Positions 44,701-56,700 of a stretch of 64,000 nucleotides of DNA are shown one piece after another. Position 1 is the first letter of the stretch. Every line of letters starts with the position of its first letter. The position numbers and the translations under genes are program-made. The DNA is taken from positions 398,449,154 to 398,513,153 of the forward strand of contig JARDYH010000001.1 of the NCBI GenBank assembly GCA_029215795.1, read 5' to 3'. This DNA comes from Anniella stebbinsi (lineage: Eukaryota > Chordata > Lepidosauria > Squamata > Anniellidae). The notes below the pieces were generated by a model. It saw nothing but the letters and a program-made list of their open reading frames with translations, had not been told where the DNA came from and searched no databases.

Positions 44701-47700
44701 ATTTTGGGACATCAGACTGAATGCTACAGAGTATATGCAAAGTGCTTGACATCCTCTGTAGCAGAATAAAGTAGTCTCATTCTTTACAAACACCTCTCTC
44801 TCTCCCTCTCTCTCTCTCACTCACACACACACACACACACATGGGCAAAGTGCCTCAGAGCATGTGGAGAATCCCTTCCCTTTGTGAAAAGAACTGGCTT
44901 CTTTTTTGTATGTTTTCAATGGCTCTATGAACACAGTGCCGGTGAGATATGTACAAACTGCCTTTGACCATGGGGAAAAGATCAACATAAAAACACGTCA
45001 CAGTCTTGTTGTGTCTCCAGTTCAGAGGCTCCTAGCACTACCAATCAGAAGGCCTTGGGAAGTATTTCCACCTTGTTTTCTTAACAGTTTTTCTGTAGTA
45101 AGAAAAAAGGCAAAATAAGTGGGAAAGCACAGGAGGATTACAAATGGAAGACAAAGTTGTATGTTGCCCTGTGTTAAATTCTGTAAATGAGGCAGCAATA
45201 TCATATAGCAATATCATGTATACGGAGCCATGGTATATCACCATGTTGCTAAAGCGCTAAAGTTGCTACAGCCATTGAAGATGAGGCAGCAGGAAAGGTG
45301 AGGGAGGAGGCGTTGTTAGGCCCCTAAAAGTGAAAGGTGCAAGGTACAAATGAAGAGCAGAGAAGGGAGCAGCAGGAGAAAGCTCCAGATGCTGCTTTAG
45401 CGGTATAGTAATTTAGCTAGGCTGACCATATGAAAAGGAGGACAGGGCTCCTGTAACTTTAACAGTTGTAGAGAAAAGGGAATTTCAGCCAGTGTCATTT
45501 GTATGCAATTAGTTCCTGGTGAAATTCCCTCTTCATCACAACAGTTAAAGCTGCAGGGGCCCTGCCTTCTTTTGTATCTGGTCACTCTAGTATAGTGCCT
45601 GCAACTTTAACTGTTGTGATGAAGAGGGAATTTCAGCAGGAACTAATTGCATACAAATAACACTGGCTGAAATTCCCTTTTCTCTACAACTGTTAAAGTT
45701 ACAGGAGCCCTGACCTGGATTTTATCTGGTCAGCCTAGATTAAGCGCTATAGCAATTTCGCTGTATAGAGAATATAGCAGTAGAGCAATTTAGCGATCTT
45801 GTGATTTAATGATTTTGGAGGTTTAGCGATTTAGAGACTTGGAGATTTAGCAATTGCAGAAAATTAGGCAGCTAAGCCTAAATCGTTTATTTCAGAGGAT
45901 TGAAGGAAAGACGATTAAATTACAATGAGTGTTAAAAGTACACCGCCCAGGCTACCAGTAAATGGCAGAAAAGCACAACAACGGGGGGGGGGGGGGGGGG
46001 ACAGGGAGTGCCTCACCCATTTCACAACCAGGTGAAAGACGCATTCCTGGTCATGTCCAGCATGCTGGATTTAATCTGAGGCATTCAGCAGCTGAACTGC
46101 ATGGGAGTTGCATTAAGGGGGAAAAAGGAATAAAAGTACTCTGCGAAAATGCGCCTTTTCCAGAGGAGAACTGCAGGGTTGCTGCGGATTGGCCACAACG
46201 TCGTGAGTCACAAGTGACCCCAAACTGCTTCCCTTCTGTATTAAATCAGCTGTGTAGATTGGCCCAGGATGATGGCATAATAAAAGCCTCATCTGGAGAC
46301 ACCCCTAGAGAAAGTGGGCAGATTACAGTGAAAACCCCGGACACACTTCTTGGAGAGTGGGGGATGTGTCCTCTTCTAGTATCTGGACATGAGTATGAAA
46401 TTCTGGCTGGTATTCTGGTATTTCAGACCATGATCGGCCTGTTTTTGTCTCTCCCAAACTGCAGGCCCTAGGATGCGGGTGCGTCGCGCAATCTGTCCTT
46501 AGCAGAAGCGTCATGGGAGGAGCACCGGTGATCTCCATTGGCTTTGCTATGGCGGTCACCATCGGCATATACGTAGCTGGAGGTGTTTCTGGTAAGACGA
46601 CCTTTTTCACTGTATTGCTAGGGAAGTTTGGAAAAGAGCTTGTGAAGGGCGGTGTCTAAAAGATTGAGCTGTGAGGCAAGAAGTCCCCAGGTTGAATTTC
46701 GCCTTAGGCAAGCCTCGTCACTCTCTCTCAACCTCAGTCTCCCTGGCCGTTTCTACACCAGACTTTTTTTGTGGGATTGCCCCTGGGTGGTCCCTGTGCA
46801 TCCAAATGACGCACAGGGACTCCCAGGGATGGGGATGGGCACGGGCATGGGAAAATCCCTAGGAAAACCCAATTCTTTCTGCAGTCCTGGGAACATCCTA
46901 AGACCGCAGGAGGTGTGCGCGCCCGTCTTGCCTGGTGCCTGCTTACTCATGAGTAAGCTGGCACCAGACATAGGCACAGAGCCATGTTGCACGGCTCCAT
47001 GCCCATCAGCAATTTTGCCACCCCTGGGATGGCAGGGAGGGGGTTGGGGGCCCGATTTCATTTTTTTGAAACTTACATTTTGCGATAGAGCGCAAGTGTG
47101 CTCTCTCCTTCTTTCTGAAAAAAAATCTGGGATGTCGCACTTCCTAATTTGGAAAGAGGGGGACGATCCCAGAAGCATGTACATCTGGGATTGTCCCTTG
47201 TCTACAATATGGGGGGAAACTAAGACTAGGGTGACCAGATAAAATCCAGGTGAGGGCTCATGTAACTTTAACAGTTGTAGAGAAAAGGGAATTTCGGCCA
47301 GTGTCATTTGTATGCAATTAGTTCCTGGTGAAATTCCCTCTTCATCACAACAGTTAAAGTTGCAGGGGCCCTGCCTTCTTTTGTATATGGTCACTCTAGT
47401 ATAGTACCTGCACCTTTAACTGTTGTGATGAAGAGGGAATTTCACCAGGAACTAATTGCATACAAATGACACTGGCTGAAATTCCCTTTTCTCTACAACT
47501 GTTAAAGTTACATGAGCCCTGACCTGGATTTTATCTGGTCACCCTAACTAAGACTGGCTTATCTTCCTGGGTGGTTGTAAGGGTTACAGCTAGATAATGC
47601 TTGTATAGCACTTTTGATGTTAAGTATTATCATTAGAGGACAGTTTCGTAGTGTTTACATCAGTTATACATTCAATAAGGCCTGAAATGTTTAGTGATTA

Positions 47701-50700
47701 ATTGGCTGGATCAATCCATTAAAACCTTTTGGATTGAATTAAAAGGTGCCCCCAGTAAACTGGGCAGCAGGCTTTTTGTTTGTTTTTTAAGTGAATTGTT
47801 TTTTAATACAAGTACATAGAAAACTATAACGGCAGGCACCCTTTTCAAAGAGGCATTATTCCCTCTCTCTCATATATGAGTGAATGCTGCCTGCAGCTAC
47901 ACGTGCCTTTATTATCTAACAATAAATAATTCCCTTTTTTTCACTATGGGTTACTTGAACAAGTCCAGATCATGGTTTCCAATCCTGGTTTGTTTCAATA
48001 CTAAACCATGGACTAACCACAGTTCCCAATTTAGACATAACAACAAACTGTGGTTAGTAAACCAAAAAGCTAGAGAGCTGGATTTTGAACAGCAAGATAC
48101 TGTGGTGTCCCCTGGGAACAGAAAACAAATGCCCAACAAATAAAACCAGGAGAGTTGGATAAGCAGCAATATACTGAGAAAGTTGTCAAAATTATACTGG
48201 GTGATTCATTGAAAAGGGATCTGTTGAGGGAAATAAAACCTCGAAAGTTATTCAAGGCGGCATTCACAAAAAGTACACTATCCAAGAGAGATAAAGTAAG
48301 AGAATGGCTTCATTTGGCCCTGTTTAAACTACAGTTGGAGTTACAAAACAGGAAGTAATTGAGAAGAGAGCTGATAATCAAACTGTCTTGTTTAATTATA
48401 TGTAAGCTGCTCTGAGAGTCTTTTTGGCTGAGGAGTGGCACAAAAATAATTCAAAGAAAGAAAATAGTTAATTAAAAAAGTGTGTTGCAAGAATAGACTT
48501 GAAGGAGCAACTGCCAGGAACTCACTGCCCCCTGCCCCCCCGCCAAATGAACAACTCAGCTCCACCAGTTACCCTGGGGCTGCATAGCTGAAGAGAAGCT
48601 CTGTTTCATGCAGTGGCGAGAGTACTAATGTAGGCTGACCATCTGAAAAGGAGGACAGGGCTCCTGTAACTTTAACAGTTGTAGAGAAAAGGGAATTTAC
48701 AGCAAGTGTCATTTGTATGCAATGAGTTCCTGGTGAAATTCCTTCTTCATCACAACTGTTAAAGTTGCAGGGGCCCTGCCTTCTTTTGTATATGTTACTC
48801 TAGTATAGTGCCTGCACCTTTAACTGTTGTGATGAAGAGGGAATTTCACCAGGAACTAATTGCATACAAACGACTGGCTGAAATTCCCTTTTCTCTACAA
48901 CTGTTAAAGTTATATCAGCCCTGTCCTCCTTTTCATATGGTCAGCCTATACATTAAGGAAAAAACTCGCATCCTTACCAGGGTTATTGTCCTCAGGTCTT
49001 TCCATGTTCACTATGGGCTCTTTTAGACAGCAATCAACAGCAACCATGTGATTTGTAATTGAAAACTTCCTCTCTGAACAATGGTCCATAAAGTTCAATG
49101 AATGAACACTACCTAGTGATGGAATTAATTCCGTGATTATTCTGAATACACCATTATCTCTGGGTTGTTGTTTGTTTTAAAAAAAGCAAAATTACTGGTG
49201 GAAGGTGTGGGAGATGTTCTGGAGGTTGATGGCGTCATGTAAAGGACCGACAAACTTCCATGAGTGGTCAATCATGAGAATGCAATACATCGCTCATGTA
49301 AGAAGCTTGAAGAATTGCTGGGTTGGGTGTGTAGATATGTGTGAGTTGAGCTTTGTGCGTATTATTACAACCTGTTGTAAGACATCTTGATAAACATTCA
49401 ATTCAAATCAGGGTATAACATTTTTTTTAAAAATTAATAAAGGAAGAACGTTAGGAAGATTAAAGTACTTAACATAGCTATTGACTCTCTCTCTTTATTT
49501 GTTTGCATAAACCACAGGCCAAAGCAATTAATACATCATACATAAACAAACAGAATACATATATTGAACTAAAAATGTTTGCACATTAATAAATTATATC
49601 AAATATAAATTACTACTGAACACATAAACTTGCCAAACTAAAATGGATGAGGACAATTGGAACTCAAGAAACCAGTGTAATCTATATTTTGATGGCAGCC
49701 ACCAAACATTTTTCAGACTTTTCTGTCACCAGTATAGCTCTGTCCACAAGGAGGAAGAATACAGACAGTTTGGAGGAGCAAGAGATACCAGGAATGAGGC
49801 AATTAACTCTCTCCACAAATCTCTATAAAAGGAGCAGAACAAAACAATCCATGAGCAGCTACTTCAATACTGTTTACATGGACACATATAATTTTCCAAT
49901 GGGATTCTCCTGAAACGGACCCTCCAGTAACACTGAGGGTAATACATTGTCACGCACTCAAAAAGCTGTCCTGTATGTGGGAGTTGTTCGAATTAGCAAA
50001 TAGGATGCCAATATATTTTGGAGCGCTGAATAAGCAATTTGCAAAATAAGCAATGTTTTTCCTAATAGACCTGTTTTAAAACAGCAGGTGTAAATGCCTT
50101 AGCATATACCATTAAATGCCTGGGAGTAGAGGGTGGTCTTTACCTAGGCTGACCATATGAAAAGGAGGACAGGGCTCCTGTAACTTTAACAGCTGTAGAG
50201 AAAAGGGAATTTCAGCCAGTGTCATTTGTATGCAATGAGTTCCTGGTTAGGCTGACCAGATAAAATCCAGGTCAGGGCTCCTGTAACTTTAACAGTTGTA
50301 GAAAAAAGGGAATTTCAGCCAGTGTCAATTGTATGCAATTAGTTCCTGGTGATATTCCCTCTTCATCACAACAGTTAAAGGTGCAGGCACTGTACTAGAG
50401 TGACCATATACAAAAGAAGGCAGGGCCTCTGCAACTTTAACTGTTGTGATGAAGAGGGAATTTCACCAGGAACTAATTGCATACAAATGACACTGGCTGA
50501 AATTCCCTTTTCTCTACAACTGTTAAAGTTACAGGAGCCCTGACCTGGATTTTATCTGGTCACCCTATTCCTGGTGAAATTCCCTCTTCATCACAGCAGT
50601 TAAAGTTGCAGGGGCTCTGCCTTCTTTTGTATCTGGTCACTCTAGTATAGTGCCTGCAACTTTAACTGTTGTGATGAAGAGGGAATTTCACCAGGAACTA

Positions 50701-53700
50701 ATTGCATACAAATGATACTGGCTGAAATTCCCTTTTCTCTACAACTGTTAAAGTTACATGAGCCCTGTCCTCCTTTTCATATGGTCAGCCTACTTTACCT
50801 GGCACTGAAAAGATTGCAGTGTCGACACCAGGCGGGCCTCAGCGGGGAGCTCATTCCAAAGTTGGGGGCCACCACTGATAAGGCCCCCTCCCTTGTTGCC
50901 TAAGCTGACCATATGAAAAGGAGGACAGGGCTCATGTAACTTTAACAGTTGTAGAGAAAAGGGAATTTCAGCCAGTATCATTTGTATGCAATTAGTTCCT
51001 GGTGAAATTCCCTCTTCATCACAACAGTTAAAGTTGCAGGTACTATACTAGAGTGACCAGATACAAAAGAAGGCAGGGCCCCTGCAACTTTAACTGCTGT
51101 GATGAAGAGGGAATTTCACCAGGAACTCATTGCATACAAATGACCCTGGCTGAAATTCCCTTTTCTCTACAGCTGTTAAAGTTACAGGAGCCCTGTCCTC
51201 CTTTTCATATGGTCAGCCTATTGTTGCCACCTTCTGATCCTCCTTTGGAGATAGCACTCGGAGGGGGACCCCAGATGTTGATCATAGTGTCTGGGTATGT
51301 TCAGGTCGGGAGAGGTGTTCCATCAGATACCGATAGCACAGACCACAGTTTTCATGTATTTGGTGCCTTCCCTGGTGCAATGTTTAACACACACACACAC
51401 AGACACACTGGCTGCATATCTTGAACAAGAACATTTTGAGTAGAACTGCAGCAATGCATTGTTCCATCAATTAAATATGCCCTGATTGGCTAAAAAAAAG
51501 TGCCGTTAACCTCAATTCATTGGGCAGCTAATGTTAAATTATTGAAATTGTTTGTAATACAAGTACTTGTGGAAATAGCAGGAGGCAAGGGCCACCTTAG
51601 AAGAGCCATTCTCTCTTGTGTGTCCCATCTGAGGTCATGATTCATACAGTGAATGGGTGCATCATCGAAAAATAAAGAGTATTTCTTCTTTTCTATAACC
51701 ATTGTGTTCTCATATGCAAACCTATGCACTCTCCTGAAATTGTAACATGGGAATCACCAAAGTCTATTAACAGCTCATGAGGAAGAAGATAGGGAGTGTA
51801 AGACAAAATTCATAACATTGCTACCTAGTGACAATCGATTGTCAAACCGGGATTTTTTAAACAAAATATCTGCCTTATCTGTTTCTTGCCTTTTGCAAAG
51901 ACGACACATGGATCATGGGGCAAGGTGTGCTTCCTTGACTCAGATTGTAACTGACTCACTAGACTGGGAAAGAGCCAAATCCCATTAAAGCTCAAGGCAG
52001 AGATAAGTGGGAGTCAGCTATATCGTGCGAGGTTAACTTGGCCTGGGTGCTGTTCTCTTATCAGAGACGAAATGAGTCTCAGCTGTTGCTTGCAGCGTGA
52101 AAGGAGCTGTTGCATAGGAACTTTGTAAAAACAAACAGGATAGCAAAAAAATTTATTACCTAAGAGGTGACTGCAAATGCAGCCTGGCTGTGCATATAAC
52201 CCCAAGCTTTTGTATGTTGGCAGTGTTCCTAGGGGGCTCTGACAAGACAATATGAGATGGAGAGAAGTATTCCACAAATCTCTGCCATATCTAAGGCCTC
52301 ATCTACAAGAATTCGCCTTTACGCCTGGTTAGGCGATTATGCGCATATTCGCAGAAGCGCATTTATGCCCAATACCTCTGTACGAGAGGCGGCGAAGTGC
52401 ATTACTGGACGACCGAAACGCGATTTAAACTGTTGACATGCAGAGAATCGCTTGTTCACATAGTCAAAATGCGCTTTAACGGCAGGAGCAAAATAAAACT
52501 CGCTATTTAACGCGCATTCGATAATGCGCATAATCGGAGAGAAAACGCGCCTCTACGCCCGATTTGTGCTCCGTTCTTGTAGAGGTACATTTTTTAATGC
52601 GCCTTGAAAGAGCTTTAAATGCCTCTTGTAGAGGCAGCCTCAGTCAACGGATGCCAGGAGTGGAGCATGCAACGTTCAGCTCATCCTTGGTATTTTCAAG
52701 GATTCTGTAGCACACCTCTCTGAATGTGAAGCCCTTTCAGAAGGCAAATGTCTTGAGCCAGCCCTAGCAACAGGGAATAGTTACAGGAAGTTACAGGAAG
52801 CCGGATTCCGGCTGGACATCAGGAAAAACGTCCTGACTGTTAGAGCAATAAGACAATAGAATCAATGACCTGGGGAGGTCGTGGGCTCTCCCACACTAGA
52901 GGCCTTAAAGAGGCAGCTGGACAGCCATCTGTCAGGGATGCTTTAAAGTGGATTCCTGCATTGAGCAGGGGGTTGGATTCGATGGCCTTATAGGCCCCTT
53001 CCAACTCTACTATTCTGTGATTCTATGTCTGCATTCAGCAGGGGCTGTTCTGCAGGTACACAACAAAAGGAGGAAGAGGAATTCAAGTTCATTCTCTTCT
53101 CATGGATGGGTTTCAAGACCTGGAAGCTGCCTTAGTTCACTGGTCCATCTAGCCCAGTATTGTTGACACAGACTGGCAATAGGAATGTCAGAGAAACTTG
53201 GAATGGAACCAAATGTTTGGATTTCTATGAATCTGACCTGTAGATTCTGCAGCGGAACGGCTTTTCCTGAGTCACATGGATTCTGTAGAGTGGCGGACCA
53301 TTTTTTGAAAACGTTCTGGATTTTACGTAAATTTAGTTGGAGAAAAATACGTAAAATAATAAAAGAATGGCCGAAAATGTGCATTTCCCCCATAGGTTAA
53401 AGCAGGATAATGCACTTTTTGAGAGATTTGCACATTTTATGGGAATTTACACATATTTGGGAAACTGGAAAAAATCTGTATCCACCAGCAAGCAGACAAT
53501 GGAATGAAAGGAACCTGGCAATTCATGAAACACAGAGGGAGCAGATATTATAAAATCGGTATATCCCTAACTGGCAACAATAGCTCTCCAGTGTTTCAGG
53601 CAGGATTCTTCCCCAGTCCTACCTGGAGAAGCCGGGTATGCAAAACAGGGGCTCTGCCACTGAGCCATGGCCCTTCCCCTTTTCTGTTCTGTACATGACT

Positions 53701-56700
53701 CTAAGCCAGGGGTGTTGAACCCAATGGCTGAATTCCATTTCAGAGCAGCGCTTGGGCGGCCCCATTCCAGTGTGGGCGGGGCCAAGGGCAAAAGGGCGGA
53801 GCCAAGGGTATCTCCACTGTACCCTATCGGGATGACCAAGATTGATTAACCCATCATTTTAACTGTGATCCCATCCGGCAATATCATCACAGAGCAACCA
53901 TAGCAGGGTATATGATCACTTTTTAAAAAAATAAACCATTAACAATAAATAAGGCCTTTAAAAAAAAAAAGAAGAAGAAGAAGAACTCTTTAGTCCAATC
54001 CATAATGGTAGCCTTTTGCCACATATAAGCCATATTTGCAATTGCTGAAAGAGGGGAAAATTGTTCGTGTGATTAAAAGAAACCCGAAAGACGAGGAGAA
54101 TTGAAAAGCCACCTCATGGGTGCGTGGAATGAGCAGCCATCATCTCGAGATGAAGAATTTGAAAGATGAAATCCAAAGTTCAGAATTAATTCCCTGCTGC
54201 CCGTTGTGGGTCACACCATTTTGGGGAGGATACAATGCCGGTCTTTATCCAACTTTTGTTATCTGTGTTTGTCGGCTCATGATACATCAGAGGTGCTCTG
54301 AGCACCTAAGATAACACACTGACCCCCAGTGCAAGCAAACAGAGGCATTGCACAGAGGGGCCCCTTTCTCCACCGCTCCCCTTTGACAGACAAAGGTCGC
54401 TGTTATCAGAAACATTTTATTAAAGTCAGAAGTCGGCCATTCTCCTTCCCTCGAAATGCTTCCCAAATGAAACGTGGCTGCAGACAGAACACAATGCCAC
54501 TGTTCTAAGCAATGTCATTTAGGCAAACAGAATATCGCCCAAAGCGCTCTAAAGAATCCGCAAACAACCATGAATAGGGAATGACAAGCACACAGTACAT
54601 GCCTTGTGTACAAAAGCCCTGGCTCTCTGCTGTTGAGCAAACAAGGGGCTGTCTATATACCCTACTTACCCCGAGGTGGCTGCGCAGTGGTGCCGCAGTG
54701 GTTATATGATGCAGCAGCCAACTTGCAGCCACCACGGGGCTTTCCCCCCAAAAAAAGTTGTGGACTTGCTGTGACTTTTTCTTTTCCTCTGAGGTTACCA
54801 CCGTATTTCCACCGTCTGTCGGTGGTGACCTTGCTTCACATTGATGCCGGGGGCATTCCGGGGGCAGGTTGAGGACCACAGTAGGTTCCCTGGAGCACAG
54901 AAAGGCAGGGCAAACCACAAGCCCAATGGCCCCTGGAAAGCCCACTCCCTCCTGCCATGGGGATTGACTGTTCCTATCCCACAGCTGCGGTGCTGCAGGA
55001 TTTCTAAGGAATTCGCGGCCAAAGCACCACCTTGAAGACACCCCCAAAGTGGTAGTGAGGAGGAAGAGGAAAATCAGCTGGTGACGATGGCGGTGAAAAA
55101 GCAGACTCACTGAGGGAGGGCACCCACTGAGCGTGCCTTGCTCCAGAGCCCTCAAAGCCTGCACCCGGCACTGACCCAGTCCCAGGGCCATGTATGGTTG
55201 CTTTCGAAATATGACTCTTGTATACTTTCTTAACCAACTCCTATGTGCAATATAGAGAGAGCTTCGGCTTTTGGGTGATATAGAAATGTAATAAATAAAT
55301 TTTAAATAAATAAATAAATATAGATGTTATTATCTCCATCCTGCCAATTCTCTTTCAGGCGGTCACATCAACCCGGCCGTTTCCTTTGCCATGTGCCTGA
55401 CTGGAAGGAAGAAATGGGTCACATTTCCCGTGTATTTCCTCGCACAATATCTCGGTGCCTTTCTTGGAGCAGCTGCTGTCTTTGGGATCAATCATGGTGA
55501 GTGGGAGAGGAGGTGGGGGAAAGGCCATTATCTCCGCAGGAAATTTTCCAACAAAGCAAAAAAAGTCATGAAACTTGAAATTTGCTTGCAGGAATCCCAT
55601 TTCATTTCAACGGGACTTCTGGCACAAAGGCTTTCTGGCTGGCTCAGGCCTATTTTGAGGGCCCAAATGAAATTGCAAGGGAGGGGTTAATGGAGAGGAT
55701 TTGTGAGAAATCCCAGAACCCTCTCACAAAAACTCTAGAATGGTTTAGCTGCCATTTTTGAAGACCAGCAGCCACACTTTCTGAAGGGATGAAAAATCCA
55801 GGTAGCTGTTAGGAAAAACAAACGAAGAAACAGAAGGTAACAGTAGCTGCTTTCTCCAGAATGCTCTTCATTATTTGTTTATTCTGAGTTTTTATGGAGA
55901 ATCTATAAAACATCGTTGCCACACAGTACGGTGGCTCCTAGATCATCTGCCTCTCTCTTTCTGGACCTGTGTTGTGGTTGTGTGTGTGTGTACATGTTCC
56001 ATGCACACAATGCAACATCAATGCATCCAGTGTAGATTAGCAAAACTAGGCTGACCATATGAAAAGGAGGACAGGGCTCCTGTATCTTTAACAGTTTCAT
56101 AGAAAAGGGAATTTCAGCTGGTGTTATTTGTATATATGCAGAACCTGGTGAAATTCCCTCATCATCACAAAGTTAAAGCTGCAGAAGCCCTGCCCTCTTT
56201 TGTACATGGTCAAGAGGACAGGGCTCCTGCCACTTTAACTGTTGTGATGAAGAGGGAATTTCACCAGGTTCTGTATATATACAAATGACACCTGCTGAAA
56301 TTCCCTGCCTTTGCAACTGTTAAAGATACAGGAGCCCTGTCCTCCTTTTCATATGGTCACCCTAAGCAAAACACTATTGAAGCTTTTCAGGGCTACTGTC
56401 CCTTTACTTGGAAGATTCCTCCTTGCTCCTTTCTTTTAAAGTGGCTTCTGCTCTTGTAATTAGGTGTTTCTCTGCTGGGGCCAACGTCCCTGAACTGGGC
56501 CTAAACCAGACAGTGCCTGCTTCATGCCACCAGCAGGGGACATCTCTAATTTCTGGTTTCCTCATTGATTTTTTTTTTAATGATCACTATTTATAATAAT
56601 AAATAAAAGCATTAAAATATGAGCAATTCCTCTGGCTGCAAAGAGGAAACAGGTAATTAGATCTCTCTCTCCCTCATCCTGTGCAAAGAGAACAATTATG

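Larger units (their letters stand above)
35472..46464 (+). other. AQP9: AQP9 intron 1
   Basis: 10,993 bp. It contains family C, P, S1, LINE and R4-like copies listed separately, and a repeat-poor core at about 40.97-43.19 kb. No alternative exon was recognised. Confidence 0.9.
46592..55358 (+). other. AQP9: AQP9 intron 2
   Basis: 8,767 bp. It is the most repeat-dense intron: five family P copies (two nested), MITE family A copy 6, family T copy 2, and CR1 and SINE fragments. Confidence 0.9.

Noticed and set aside
45962..46471. 169-codon open frame ending at AQP9 exon 2
   Set aside because: It only reads into intron 1; the exon starts at the CTGCAG acceptor at 46464/46465, and the upstream codons (including a G18 run) are not aquaporin-like.
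46753..47394. 213-codon minus open frame
   Set aside because: It is a chance fusion of the unclassified 430-bp repeat with the palindromic MITE frame.
54505..55191. 228-codon open frame on the minus strand
   Set aside because: No recognisable domain, lies within AQP9 intron 2 in G+C-rich repeat-like sequence, and no splice or promoter context.
4221..56364. CRISPR-like regular repeats
   Set aside because: The recurrent ~320-bp units are dispersed palindromic transposons with their own target duplications, not short repeats with regular spacers, and the DNA is vertebrate.
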